A DNA stretch of 64,000 nt, from the NCBI RefSeq assembly GCF_031760065.1, contig NZ_CP134500.1:3720001-3784000 (forward strand), read 5' to 3'. The position numbers and the translations under genes are program-made. The notes below the pieces were generated by a model. The model searched no databases, was not told the DNA's origin, and saw only the letters and a list, made by a program, of their open reading frames with translations. The number at the start of each line of letters is the position of its first letter. Positions within the stretch are counted from its first letter, which is position 1. Positions 16,621 to 25,194 of the stretch are shown in pieces. The stretch is from Streptomyces durocortorensis (GTDB lineage: Bacteria; Actinomycetota; Actinomycetes; Streptomycetales; Streptomycetaceae).

Positions 16621-18225
16621 ATGGCACCCGATTCCGAAGCAAACGGCGGCGGAGTCTCGGATGGCACCGACTCCTGGGGTGTCGGCGGCGTCGTCGGCGA
16701 CGGACGGTACCGGATGACCCACCGGCTCGGCCGGGGCGGCATGGCAGAGGTCTACGCGGCGGAGGACGTCCGGCTCGGACGGACGGTCGCGGTGAAGCTG
16801 CTCCGCTCCGACCTGGCCGAGGACCCGGTCTCCAAGGCCCGTTTCACCCGTGAGGCACAGTCCGTAGCGGGCCTCAACCACCACGCGATCGTCGCCGTGT
16901 ACGACTCCGGCGAGGACGTCGTGGGCGGCCAGACCGTCCCGTACATCGTGATGGAGCTGGTCGAGGGCCGCACCATCCGCGATCTGCTCCTGACCGCCGA
17001 GGCCCCGCCGCCCGAGCAGGCGCTGATCATCGTCTCCGGTGTGCTGGAAGCCCTCGCCTACTCGCACCAGCACGGCATCGTGCACCGCGACATCAAGCCC
17101 GCGAACGTGATCATCACGGACTCCGGCGCGGTCAAGGTGATGGACTTCGGCATCGCCCGCGCGCTGCACGGCGCGCAGTCGACGATGACCCAGACCGGCA
17201 TGGTCATGGGCACCCCGCAGTACCTCTCCCCCGAGCAGGCGCTCGGTAAGGCCGTCGACCACCGCTCCGACCTGTACGCCACCGGCTGCCTGCTCTACGA
17301 GCTGCTCGCGCTGCGGCCCCCGTTCACCGGCGAGACCCCGCTCTCCGTGGTCTACCAGCACGTCCAGGACATCCCGGTGCCGCCGTCCGAGGTTTCGGAC
17401 GTGGTGCCGCCGGAGCTGGACGGGATGGTGATGCGCTCGCTGGCGAAGGACCCGGACGACCGGTTCCAGAGCGCCGAGGAGATGCGCGGCCTCGTCCAGT
17501 ACAGCCTTCAGATGCTCCAGGTGCAGGGCGGCCACACGGGCACCTGGAACACCGGTCCCGTCGCGCTGCACGAGAGCGGCCACACCCCGTCGCACGGCAT
17601 GACCGGCTCCACCCGGGCGATGGGTCACCCGATGCACGGGGACACCTCGCAGGGCCCGATCCTGCCGCCGTTCAACCCGGACGACGGGGGCTACGACGGT
17701 GGCTACGACGGTGGCCAGCGGCGTTCCGGCGGCGGGCGCGGCAAGACGTGGCTGTTCGTGGTGCTCGCGCTGATCGCGATCGGCGCCGGAGTCGCCTTCG
17801 CCCTCAACGCGGCGCAGGACAGCGGTGGCAAGGAGACGCCGACCACGCCGTCCACCTCGGTCAGCCAGTCCGAGGAGGAGCCGTCGGAGGAGCCGTCGGA
17901 CGAGCCGTCCGACGAGCCCGAGGAGCCGGACACCTCCGGCGGCGGGCAGACGCAGCCGAACCCGCCGCCGTGGACGCCGGACCCGACCCCGAGCCAGCCG
18001 TCCTTCACCCCGTCCCCGGACCCCTCGGAGCCGGACCCTGGTACGTCGGACGGCAACACCAACGAGGGCACCAGCGGGGAGCCCAGCGGTGATCCCGTCG
18101 ACCCGTCCGCCGATCCCGGTACCCCGGGCGGCAACGACGGCGAGCCCGGCGGAGCCGGTGGCGGCGACGACGGCGGTACGGGAACCACGCCCGGCGCCTC
18201 GTCGGCGGGCAACGCCACCTCGTAA
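16621..18225 (+). CDS. Membrane Ser/Thr protein kinase without PASTA domain
   Basis: A 534-residue kinase. Its domain has LGRGGMAEVY, ATP lysine K59, HRDIKPAN with D157, a DFG motif and GTPQYLSPEQA. A linker with a GGYDGGYDGG repeat precedes one transmembrane helix (residues about 374-395). The outer tail of about 140 residues is composed almost only of Pro/Ser/Glu/Asp/Gly/Thr, with S-E-E-P / S-D-E-P repeats, and has no PASTA or other sensor fold. It may work as a stalk or bind a partner. The kinase cores of this protein and its divergent neighbour are clearly paralogous, so the pair probably arose by duplication. ATG at 16621 follows a GGCGAGGA-type ribosome site. Confidence 0.92.
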   Translation: MAPDSEANGGGVSDGTDSWGVGGVVGDGRYRMTHRLGRGGMAEVYAAEDVRLGRTVAVKLLRSDLAEDPVSKARFTREAQSVAGLNHHAIVAVYDSGEDVVGGQTVPYIVMELVEGRTIRDLLLTAEAPPPEQALIIVSGVLEALAYSHQHGIVHRDIKPANVIITDSGAVKVMDFGIARALHGAQSTMTQTGMVMGTPQYLSPEQALGKAVDHRSDLYATGCLLYELLALRPPFTGETPLSVVYQHVQDIPVPPSEVSDVVPPELDGMVMRSLAKDPDDRFQSAEEMRGLVQYSLQMLQVQGGHTGTWNTGPVALHESGHTPSHGMTGSTRAMGHPMHGDTSQGPILPPFNPDDGGYDGGYDGGQRRSGGGRGKTWLFVVLALIAIGAGVAFALNAAQDSGGKETPTTPSTSVSQSEEEPSEEPSDEPSDEPEEPDTSGGGQTQPNPPPWTPDPTPSQPSFTPSPDPSEPDPGTSDGNTNEGTSGEPSGDPVDPSADPGTPGGNDGEPGGAGGGDDGGTGTTPGASSAGNATS

Positions 18226-18264
18226 CGCACCACCGCACCACCCTGTATGCACCAACGCACCACC

Positions 18265-18310
18265 CTGTGAGCCCGGCGTGCGCCCCCGATGGCGCGCGCC
18301 GGGCTCACAG
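18265..18310. terminator. Bidirectional terminator between kinase and phosphotransferase genes
   Basis: A 14-bp perfect stem (CTGTGAGCCCGGCG at 18265-18278 with 18297-18310), extendable inward by a few pairs, between two converging stops. Short CGCACCACC-type direct repeats precede it. Confidence 0.82.
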
Positions 18311-18354
18311 CCGTCTGCACACGCGCCACCACTCACCTCACCACGCACGACCGC

Positions 18355-19434
18355 CTACTCCGTGAAGGCGGCGCAGACCTCCTCGTACGCGCGCGTCCAC
18401 CAGACCGCCAGGGCCGACACCGCGGGAAACTGCGGGTCGGCCCTGCGGTCGTCCAGGCGGTAGCGCCAGCGCAGTATCCAGAAGTCGTTGAGCCGCTCCC
18501 ACCACACCCGGTGCACCGCGGCGGCCAGCTCGGCGGTCCCCGCCCCCGCCGCGCGCCGGTACGCGCGGGCGTACGCCCGTACTTTCGCGAGGTCCAGCTC
18601 CCCGGCCGGCCGGACGAAGAAGATCGCCGCGGCCCGTACGGCCTCCTCGGCGCGCGGCTGGACGTCCAGCCGGTCCCAGTCCACGATCGCGACGGGATCG
18701 GCGCCCCGGTAGAGCAGGTTCAGCGGGTGGAAGTCCCCGTGCACCCACCCGGTGGCGGGGCCGTCCGGGGCGGGCGGGCGGCGGTGGGCGTGCTGTTCGA
18801 GCAGGGCCCGGCGCTCCACCAGCCGGTGAACGGCGAGTTCGTCGAAGGCGTCGCGGGGGGTGTCCCGGCCGCCCTGCCCGCGCGCGGCGGCCAGCAGGTC
18901 GTCGATCAGCGCGAAGGTGTCGGCGGGGTCCGGGCTGCGGTGGACCGGCCGGGCGGGGCCGCTCGCGGACCCGGGGCCGTCACGCGGCGCCATCACCTGC
19001 TCCAGGCCGGTGTGGACGGTACCCAGCAGCGTCCCGAGCCGTCGGGACTGGGCGAGGGTCAGCTCGGCGCCGACCCGGTGCAGACCGTCGACCCAGGGGT
19101 GCAGGGCGTAGCAGCGCTCGCCGATCACGGCGACGGTGTCGCCCCGGCTGTCCGTCAGGGGCGGGACGACGGGCACGCCGAGCGACTGGAGGCGTTGGGT
19201 GGCGCGGTGCTGGCGGACGATCGCGGCGCGCTCGCCGGTGGTGTCGTCCAGGTGCTTCTTGTCGAGATGGTGCTTGAGGAAGTACGCACCGCGCGTGGTG
19301 GAGACCCGGTACCCGTGGTTCAGCAGGCCCTTGGTGATCGGCTCGCAGGCGAGCGGTTCGCCCACCTCCGGGTAACGGCGCAGCACCTCGCCGACCGGAG
19401 GAACAGGCGGGCGGGTGACATATGAGCGCAGCAC
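18355..19434 (-). CDS. APH-family phosphotransferase (aminoglycoside/homoserine kinase-like)
   Basis: A 359-residue protein of the phosphotransferase enzyme family. It has a kinase-like N-lobe (GLLNHGYRVSTTRGAYFLKH), the Brenner motif WVHGDFHPLNLLYRG with the catalytic Asp, and the metal-binding IVDWDRLDVQP in place of the usual IDFD. Members phosphorylate small molecules such as aminoglycosides, choline or homoserine; the substrate cannot be read from sequence. The GTG at 19434 is the only start that keeps the N-terminus. No ribosome site is evident, but TAACAT lies about 7 bases upstream, so it may be leaderless. The PNPOx-like gene lies 99 bases upstream on the same strand. Confidence 0.82.
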   Translation of the reverse strand: MLRSYVTRPPVPPVGEVLRRYPEVGEPLACEPITKGLLNHGYRVSTTRGAYFLKHHLDKKHLDDTTGERAAIVRQHRATQRLQSLGVPVVPPLTDSRGDTVAVIGERCYALHPWVDGLHRVGAELTLAQSRRLGTLLGTVHTGLEQVMAPRDGPGSASGPARPVHRSPDPADTFALIDDLLAAARGQGGRDTPRDAFDELAVHRLVERRALLEQHAHRRPPAPDGPATGWVHGDFHPLNLLYRGADPVAIVDWDRLDVQPRAEEAVRAAAIFFVRPAGELDLAKVRAYARAYRRAAGAGTAELAAAVHRVWWERLNDFWILRWRYRLDDRRADPQFPAVSALAVWWTRAYEEVCAAFTE

Positions 19435-19533
19435 TTACCAGATGTTAGATCACTCTGCGTGGCCGATCGGCGGACTTGCGGTCACGGGTGCGGGTGCGCT
19501 AAGGCCTGGACAGGCCCCAGGGACGTCCGGCGA

Positions 19534-19986
19534 TCATGGGTGGGCGAAGTCCAGCGTGTGCTCGCTGACGAAGTGCGGGTCCACGCGGAGGTAGGCCGGT
19601 GCGAAGGGCTCCCCGTTCACGGTGAGCGGTGCGGCGCCGAACAGTTCCCGCTGCTCGGGGCAGGGGTGCACGATCTCGGCGGGGCCGGTGAACTGCACCG
19701 ACCACAGGTCGCCGCCGTCGCCGGAGGACGGGTGGTTGTAGTTGTCCGCGCCGTACGCCACGACGCTCCCGTCGCACGCCTCGTGGTAGCCGAAGCCGCT
19801 GTGCATCCGCAGCAGGATGCGGCCGTCGCTCACGATGTGCCGGGCGACGGCCAGGAAGGGCAGGGCCCGCATGCTGGTGGCGAGCCGGCCGTACGGGACC
19901 CGGCCGAGCAGCTCGATCGGCTCGACCCGCTCGATCGTCCCGGTCGCGCGGGGGCCGTCGGGGGAGCCGTGGGAGTCGAAGGGCAT
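19534..19986 (-). CDS. Pyridoxamine 5'-phosphate oxidase-family flavin/F420-binding protein
   Basis: A 150-residue split-barrel protein. Typical family features are ELLGRVPYGRLATSMRALPFLAVARH near the N-terminus, a beta-rich middle, and WSVQFTGPAEIV. These small proteins bind FMN or F420 and reduce or detoxify diverse compounds; the exact cofactor is not decidable here. I used the ATG at 19986; a GTG three codons upstream (19995) is an alternative with a GGGGGGA stretch too close to it. It lies between the APH gene and the orphan response regulator, all on the minus strand, with a gap over 100 bases on the regulator side. Confidence 0.78.
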   Translation of the reverse strand: MPFDSHGSPDGPRATGTIERVEPIELLGRVPYGRLATSMRALPFLAVARHIVSDGRILLRMHSGFGYHEACDGSVVAYGADNYNHPSSGDGGDLWSVQFTGPAEIVHPCPEQRELFGAAPLTVNGEPFAPAYLRVDPHFVSEHTLDFAHP

Positions 19987-20103
19987 GGGCTCCACTGTCC
20001 CCCCGCCCGTAGGGACCGCGTAAGAGTCGCCTGCCCCGGGCGGCCCGGGACCAAAGTCCCCCCGCGATCAAAGTCCGGCGGGACCCGTCTCCCCTGGGGA
20101 GCC

Positions 20104-20781
20104 TCAGCGGCGCTCGGCCTGGAGTCGCGCGACGTACGCGGCCGCCTGCGAGCGGCGCTCCATGCCCAGCTTGGACAGCAGGCTGGAGACGTAGTTCTTG
20201 ATCGTCTTCTCGGCCAGGTGCAGCCGCTCCCCGATGACCCGGTTGGTCAGCCCCTCGCCGATCAGATCCAGGATCTTTCGTTCCTGTTCGGTGAGGCCCG
20301 CCAGCTTGTCGTCGCCCTTGCCGTTGTTGCCGTCGCGCAGCCGCTCCAGCACCCGGGCGGTGGCCACCGGGTCCAGCAGGGATTTTCCGGCCGCCACGTC
20401 CCGTACGGCATTCAGCAGTTCGTTGCCGCGGATCGCCTTCAGCACATAGCCCGAGGCCCCGGCCATGATCGCGTCGAAAAGCGCCTCGTCATCGGCGTAC
20501 GAGGTGAGCATCAGGCATTTGATGTTCTCGTCCAGGGAACGGACCTCCCGGCACACCTCCACCCCGCTGCCGTCGGGCAGCCGCACGTCGAGCACCGCCA
20601 CATCGGGGCGCGTCGCGGGGATGCGCACCAGCGCGTCCGCGGCCGTGCCCGCCTCGCCGACCACCTCGATGTCCTCCTCGACGGAGAGGAGCTCATGGAC
20701 GCCACGCCGGACGACCTCATGATCGTCGAGCAGAAATACCGTGATTTTTCCATCTTCGCGCACGATCGCAGTCTCACACAC
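20104..20781 (-). CDS. Orphan NarL/LuxR-type response regulator
   Basis: A 225-residue regulator of DevR/NarL type. The receiver (residues 12-135) has the acidic pair D19/D20, phosphoacceptor D65 in VLDVRLPDG, LMLTSY and K in VLKAIRG, so all phosphorylation residues are present. The C-terminal LuxR helix-turn-helix is in LTEQERKILDLIGEGLTNR and KTIKNYVSSLLSKLGM. The start GTG at 20781 has GGAGGAG 8 bases upstream; a GTG at 20763 has none. No histidine kinase gene is adjacent. It is divergent from bkdA (332-base gap) and might respond to or control branched-chain metabolism. I recall the S. coelicolor orphan regulator SCO3818 in the same place, reported as a partner of a distant kinase. Confidence 0.9.
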   Translation of the reverse strand: MCETAIVREDGKITVFLLDDHEVVRRGVHELLSVEEDIEVVGEAGTAADALVRIPATRPDVAVLDVRLPDGSGVEVCREVRSLDENIKCLMLTSYADDEALFDAIMAGASGYVLKAIRGNELLNAVRDVAAGKSLLDPVATARVLERLRDGNNGKGDDKLAGLTEQERKILDLIGEGLTNRVIGERLHLAEKTIKNYVSSLLSKLGMERRSQAAAYVARLQAERR

Positions 20782-20900
20782 TCGCTTCTCCTCCGCTCTT
20801 CCCTGGCGCTGATCCGCGGGATAACGTGCCGTTGTTCCGGCGGCCTGCAAGGCTGTTTCCAGTGCTGTGACCAGCAGAGCTTCGCGATTTTTTCGATTTA

Positions 20901-20914
20901 CTTGGAAATCCAAG
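20901..20914. promoter_or_regulatory. Palindrome CTTGGA-AA-TCCAAG, candidate operator
   Basis: A perfect 6-2-6 inverted repeat in the AT-rich part of the region shared by the response regulator and the bkd operon. The half-site size suits an Lrp/AsnC-like or NarL-type dimer. The binding protein is not identified. Confidence 0.5.
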
Positions 20915-20938
20915 CAAAATCGCAGGTCAGATAGGGTT

Positions 20939-20952
20939 TCGCAGTTATGCGA
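20939..20952. promoter_or_regulatory. Palindrome TCGCA-GTTA-TGCGA, candidate operator
   Basis: A perfect 5-4-5 inverted repeat 38 bp centre to centre from the first palindrome, just downstream of the possible -10 TAGGGT. It could be a repressor site for the bkd promoter. The binding protein is unknown. Confidence 0.45.
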
Positions 20953-21112
20953 TGCACTGGGTAACGTGCCTATGACAGGGCGCTCGCCGGGGCACCTGTC
21001 ACGCCTGATCCCCGGCCGAGCGGCACCCACCCCGTGCACGGGTCCGGATTTCAGGCGAGCCGCACTGGTTCCCGGCAGACCCCGGGGGCCGGACCGACGG
21101 AGGAGCACGCAC

Positions 21113-22273
21113 GTGACCGTGGAGAGCACTGCCGCCGCGCGTAAACCGCGACGCGCCAGTAAGCGGACCAGCGCCGCCAAGAAGCCGCAGAGTTCCGAGC
21201 CGCAGCTCGTACAGCTGCTGACGCCCGAGGGCGAGCGCGTCGAGCACCCGGACTACAGCATCGACCTGAGCGCCGACGAGCTGCGCGGTCTGTACCGGGA
21301 CATGGTGCTCACCCGTCGCTTCGACGCCGAGGCCACCACCCTTCAGCGCCAGGGCGAGCTGGGCCTGTGGGCCTCGCTGCTCGGCCAGGAGGCCGCGCAG
21401 ATCGGCAGCGGCCGGGCCCTGCGCGACGACGACTATGTCTTCCCGACCTACCGCGAGCACGGCGTGGCCTGGTGCCGCGACGTCGACCCGACCAAGCTCC
21501 TCGGTATGTTCCGCGGGGTGAACCACGGCGGCTGGGACCCGACGACCAACAACTTCCACCTGTACACGATCGTCATCGGCTCCCAGACGCTGCACGCCAC
21601 CGGCTACGCCATGGGGGTCGCCAAGGACGGCGCGGACTCCGCCGTGATCGCGTATTTCGGTGACGGGGCCTCCAGCCAGGGCGACGTCGCCGAGTCGTTC
21701 ACCTTCGCCACGGTCTACAACGCGCCCGTCGTCTTCTTCTGCCAGAACAACCAGTGGGCCATCTCCGAGCCCACCGAGCGCCAGACCCGCGTGCCGCTCT
21801 ACCAGCGCGCGCAGGGTTACGGCTTCCCCGGCGTCCGGGTCGACGGCAACGACGTCCTGGCCTGTCTGGCCGTCACCCGCTCCGCGCTGGAGCGGGCCCG
21901 CCGCGGCGAGGGCCCGACCCTCGTCGAGGCGTTCACGTATCGCATGGGCGCGCACACCACCAACGACGACCCGACGAAGTACCGGGCCGACGAGGAGCGG
22001 GCCGCCTGGGAGGCGAAGGACCCGATCCTGCGGCTGCGCACCTACCTGGAGAAGGAGAAGCTCGCCGACGAGGCCTTCTTCGCCGCGCTGGACGAGGAGA
22101 GCGAGGCCCTCGGCAGGCGGGTACGGGAAGAGGTGCGCGGGATGCCCGACCCCGAGCCGATGGCCCTGTTCGACCATGTCTACGCCGACGGCCACCCCCT
22201 CGTCGACGAGGAACGGGCCCAGTTCGCCGCCTACCAGGCATCGTTCGCCGACTCTGCCGAGGAGGGCAAGTAG
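21113..22273 (+). CDS. bkdA: Branched-chain 2-oxo acid dehydrogenase E1 alpha subunit (complete, second operon)
   Basis: A 386-residue E1 alpha with a basic Ala/Lys/Arg N-terminal extension (about 40 residues). The family core runs from YRDMVLTRRFD through LGQEAAQIGSG and TYREHGVAW. The thiamine-diphosphate motif is GDGASSQGD with QNNQ about 25 residues later. With the following E1 beta it decarboxylates the 2-oxo acids of Val, Leu and Ile, giving isobutyryl-, isovaleryl- and 2-methylbutyryl-CoA precursors for branched fatty acids and polyketide starters. Start GTG at 21113 has GGAGGAG 7 bases upstream. The E1 beta gene starts 2 bases after the stop. In Streptomyces this set is named bkdFGH or bkdA1B1C1 in some strains. 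Confidence 0.93.
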   Translation: MTVESTAAARKPRRASKRTSAAKKPQSSEPQLVQLLTPEGERVEHPDYSIDLSADELRGLYRDMVLTRRFDAEATTLQRQGELGLWASLLGQEAAQIGSGRALRDDDYVFPTYREHGVAWCRDVDPTKLLGMFRGVNHGGWDPTTNNFHLYTIVIGSQTLHATGYAMGVAKDGADSAVIAYFGDGASSQGDVAESFTFATVYNAPVVFFCQNNQWAISEPTERQTRVPLYQRAQGYGFPGVRVDGNDVLACLAVTRSALERARRGEGPTLVEAFTYRMGAHTTNDDPTKYRADEERAAWEAKDPILRLRTYLEKEKLADEAFFAALDEESEALGRRVREEVRGMPDPEPMALFDHVYADGHPLVDEERAQFAAYQASFADSAEEGK

Positions 22274-22275
22274 CC

Positions 22276-23256
22276 ATGGCCGTGGAAAAGATGTCCATCG
22301 CGAAAGCGCTCAACGAGTCGCTCCGCCTCGCCCTCGACACCGACCCCAAGGTCCTCATCATGGGCGAGGACGTCGGCAAGCTCGGCGGCGTCTTCCGTAT
22401 CACCGACGGCCTCCAGAAGGACTTCGGCGAGGACCGGGTGATCGACACCCCGCTCGCCGAGTCCGGCATCGTCGGCACGGCGATCGGCATGGCCCTGCGC
22501 GGCTACCGCCCCATCGTCGAGATCCAGTTCGACGGCTTCGTCTTCCCCGCGTACGACCAGATCGTCACGCAGCTCGCGAAGATGCACGCCCGCGCGCTCG
22601 GCACGATCAAGCTGCCGGTCGTCATCCGTATCCCGTACGGCGGTGGCATCGGCGCGGTCGAGCACCACAGCGAGTCCCCGGAGGCGCTCTTCGCGCACGT
22701 AGCCGGGTTGAAGGTGGTCTCGCCCTCCAACGCGAACGACGCCTACTGGATGATGCAGCAGGCCGTCCAGAGTGACGACCCGGTCATCTTCTTCGAGCCC
22801 AAGCGGCGCTACTGGGACAAGAGCGAGGTCGACACCGACTCCATCCCGGGCCCGCTGCACAAGGCCGTCACCGTCCGCGAGGGCAGCGACCTGACGCTCG
22901 TCGCGTACGGGCCGATGGTGAAAGTCTGCCTGGAGGCCGCCGCGGCCGCGCAGGAGGAGGGCAAGTCGATCGAGGTCCTGGACCTGCGGTCGATGTCCCC
23001 GATCGACTTCGACGCCATCCAGACGTCAGTTGAGAAGACCGGCCGGCTGGTGGTCGTCCACGAGGCGCCCGTCTTCTACGGCTCCGGAGCGGAGATCGCC
23101 GCCCGCATCACCGAGCGCAGCTTCTACCACCTCGAAGCGCCGGTGCTCAGGGTCGGCGGCTACCACGCGCCCTACCCGCCGGCCAGGCTGGAGGAGGAGT
23201 ACCTGCCAGGCCTGGACCGGGTGCTCGACGCCGTCGACCGCTCGCTGGCGTTCTGA
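22276..23256 (+). CDS. bkdB: Branched-chain 2-oxo acid dehydrogenase E1 beta subunit (second operon)
   Basis: A 326-residue E1 beta, strongly similar to the product at 667 (shared GEDVGKLGGVFRITDGL, EIQFDGFVFPAYDQ, FFEPKRRYWDKSE). The pyrimidine- and C-terminal transketolase domains are complete. The ATG lies 2 bases after the E1 alpha stop, so translation is coupled. It lacks the 20-residue N-terminal extension of its paralogue. Confidence 0.94.
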   Translation: MAVEKMSIAKALNESLRLALDTDPKVLIMGEDVGKLGGVFRITDGLQKDFGEDRVIDTPLAESGIVGTAIGMALRGYRPIVEIQFDGFVFPAYDQIVTQLAKMHARALGTIKLPVVIRIPYGGGIGAVEHHSESPEALFAHVAGLKVVSPSNANDAYWMMQQAVQSDDPVIFFEPKRRYWDKSEVDTDSIPGPLHKAVTVREGSDLTLVAYGPMVKVCLEAAAAAQEEGKSIEVLDLRSMSPIDFDAIQTSVEKTGRLVVVHEAPVFYGSGAEIAARITERSFYHLEAPVLRVGGYHAPYPPARLEEEYLPGLDRVLDAVDRSLAF

Positions 23257-23266
23257 GGAGAGGTTC

Positions 23267-24706
23267 GTGACGACGATGACCGAAACGTCTGCTCGTTTCC
23301 GTGAGTTCAAGATGCCCGACGTGGGCGAAGGACTGACCGAGGCCGAGATCCTCAAGTGGTTCGTCCAGCCCGGTGACACCGTCACCGACGGGCAGGTCGT
23401 GTGCGAGGTCGAGACGGCGAAGGCGGCCGTCGAGCTGCCGATCCCGTTCGACGGCGTGGTGCACGAGTTGCGCTTCCCCGAAGGTACGACGGTCGATGTC
23501 GGCCAGGTGATCATCTCGGTGGATGTGGCTCCGGGCAGCGAGGACGCGGCCCCGCTGCCCGCCCCCGCGCAGGAACCGGTGGCGGCCGCCACCGAGCCCG
23601 CCCCGGCCGAGGAACCGAAGGGCCGCACTCCGGTCCTGGTCGGCTACGGGGTCGCCGAGACCTCCACCAAGCGCCGCCCGCGCAAGGGGGCTTCGGCCGC
23701 TCCGGAGGCGGCTGCTGTCGCCGCGGCGGTACAGGCCGAGCTGAACGGGCACGGGACTCCGGCGCCCGCTCCTGAGGCGGTGACCGCCCGCCCGCTGGCG
23801 AAGCCGCCGGTACGGAAGCTCGCCAAGGACCTGGGGATCGACCTGGCGACGGTGACCCCGACCGGCAAGGACGGGATCATCACCCGCGAGGACGTCCACG
23901 CGGCGGCGGCCCCGGCTGCCGCGGCTTCTCCGGCCGCGGCACCGTCGGTCCCGGTCTCCGAGCCGGTGACGGCGGCGGTCGAAGCCCCGGTGGCCTCGGC
24001 CTCCGCCCGCGAGACCCGCATCCCGGTCAAGGGCGTCCGCAAGGCGATCGCCCAGGCGATGGTGGGCAGCGCGTTCACCGCTCCGCACGTCACCGAGTTC
24101 GTCACGGTCGACGTGACGCGCACGATGAAGCTCGTGGCGGAGCTCAAGGAGGACAAGGACATGGCGGGGGTGCGGGTCAACCCGCTCCTCATCATCGCCA
24201 AGGCCCTCCTCGTCGCGATCAAGCGGAACCCCGAGGTCAACGCCGCCTGGGACGAGGCCAACCAGGAGATCGTGCAGAAGCACTACGTCAACCTGGGCAT
24301 CGCGGCCGCCACCCCGCGCGGCCTGATCGTGCCGAACATCAAGGACGCGCACGACAAGACGCTGCCGCAGCTCGCGGCGGCCCTGGGTGAGCTGGTCAGC
24401 ACGGCCCGGGACGGCAAGACCTCCCCGGCCGCGATGGCGGGCGGCACGGTGACGATCACCAACGTCGGTGTCTTCGGCGTGGACACGGGCACCCCGATCC
24501 TGAACCCGGGCGAGTCCGCGATCCTGGCGGTCGGCGCGATCAAGCTCCAGCCGTGGGTCCACAAGGGCAAGGTGAAGCCGCGTCAGGTCACCACCCTGGC
24601 CCTGTCGTTCGACCACCGTCTGGTCGACGGCGAGCTGGGCTCCAAGGTGCTGGCCGATGTGGCGGCGATCCTGGAGCAGCCGAAGCGCCTGATCACCTGG
24701 GCGTAA
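23267..24706 (+). CDS. bkdC: Dihydrolipoamide acyltransferase E2 (second operon)
   Basis: A 479-residue E2. One lipoyl domain carries the modified lysine at about K52 in EVETAKAAVELP. A short Ala/Pro/Glu linker follows, then a peripheral-subunit-binding domain (AKPPVRKLAKDLGIDLATV). The acyltransferase core ends with the active site H450 and D454 in FDHRLVDG. I chose the GTG at 23267 (AGGAG 6 bases upstream); an ATG three codons later also fits. A strong hairpin after the stop marks the end of the operon. As at the first locus, no E3 gene follows, so both complexes must borrow a dihydrolipoamide dehydrogenase encoded elsewhere. Confidence 0.93.
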   Translation: MTTMTETSARFREFKMPDVGEGLTEAEILKWFVQPGDTVTDGQVVCEVETAKAAVELPIPFDGVVHELRFPEGTTVDVGQVIISVDVAPGSEDAAPLPAPAQEPVAAATEPAPAEEPKGRTPVLVGYGVAETSTKRRPRKGASAAPEAAAVAAAVQAELNGHGTPAPAPEAVTARPLAKPPVRKLAKDLGIDLATVTPTGKDGIITREDVHAAAAPAAAASPAAAPSVPVSEPVTAAVEAPVASASARETRIPVKGVRKAIAQAMVGSAFTAPHVTEFVTVDVTRTMKLVAELKEDKDMAGVRVNPLLIIAKALLVAIKRNPEVNAAWDEANQEIVQKHYVNLGIAAATPRGLIVPNIKDAHDKTLPQLAAALGELVSTARDGKTSPAAMAGGTVTITNVGVFGVDTGTPILNPGESAILAVGAIKLQPWVHKGKVKPRQVTTLALSFDHRLVDGELGSKVLADVAAILEQPKRLITWA

Positions 24707-24716
24707 CGCGTTCTCT

Positions 24717-24752
24717 CGGTGGGCCCGTACGTTTCTTCGTACGGGCCCACCG
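24717..24752. terminator. Terminator after second bkd operon
   Basis: A 15-bp stem (CGGTGGGCCCGTACG at 24717-24731 with 24738-24752) around the loop TTTCTT, between the E2 stop and the converging stop of the ATPase gene at 24766. It should act in both directions. Confidence 0.88.
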
Positions 24753-24765
24753 GTGTGTCCGGGCG

Positions 24766-25194
24766 TCACCGTACGGAGAGTTGGGCGAACACGGTCTTCC
24801 CCACTGTGCGCGGCTCGACGCCCCAGTCGTCGGCGAGCTGAGCGACGATCAGGAGCCCGCGCCCGTAACAGTCGTCGGCGCCGGGCTGCCGGAGGCGGGG
24901 CAGCCGCTCGCCGCGCGGATCACTGACGGCGACCCGGAGGGCGACTTCGGTGAGGGTGAGGTGGACCCGGAAGAGCCGACCCCGGATGGCCCCGTGCAGC
25001 AGTGCGTTGGTGGCCAACTCGCTGACCAGGAGCGCCGCGTCACCGGCGAGCGCCGGGTGACCCCACTGGAGGACGAGCCGAGCGGTGCGGTGCCGGCTGA
25101 GGGCGACGCTGTGCGCGGTGGGCGTGTAGTCGACGCGGTCCTCGCGGAGGACGGGCTCGGGGGCGGGGGCTGAGATCTCCTGGGCTGCGGTCAT
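24766..25194 (-). CDS. RsbW-like ATP-binding protein (anti-sigma-type HATPase)
   Basis: A 142-residue GHKL ATPase domain with the N-box around LLVSELATNALLHGA and the G1 box VSDPRG, ending in GRGLLIVAQLADDWGV. Streptomyces genomes hold many such single-domain kinases next to helix-turn-helix/DUF5753 and DUF397 genes; the whiJ/abaA loci are known examples that affect development. The start ATG at 25194 gives a short Ala/Pro N-terminus. It is divergent from the DUF5753 regulator gene, with shared inverted repeats between them. Its target, a sigma factor or anti-anti-sigma factor, is not known. Confidence 0.87.
   Translation of the reverse strand: MTAAQEISAPAPEPVLREDRVDYTPTAHSVALSRHRTARLVLQWGHPALAGDAALLVSELATNALLHGAIRGRLFRVHLTLTEVALRVAVSDPRGERLPRLRQPGADDCYGRGLLIVAQLADDWGVEPRTVGKTVFAQLSVR

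Larger units (their letters stand above)
20782..21112. promoter_or_regulatory. Divergent regulatory region between orphan response regulator and bkd operon
   Basis: 331 bases, unusually AT-rich around 20880-20950. It contains two short perfect palindromes (listed separately), TAGGGT at 20932 as a possible -10 element, and the GGAGGAG ribosome site (21099-21105) of bkdA 7 bases before its GTG. No gene was seen. Confidence 0.6.

Noticed and set aside
19435..19533. Possible small gene between the APH and PNPOx-family genes
   Set aside because: No frame longer than a few dozen codons with a ribosome site; treated as spacer.
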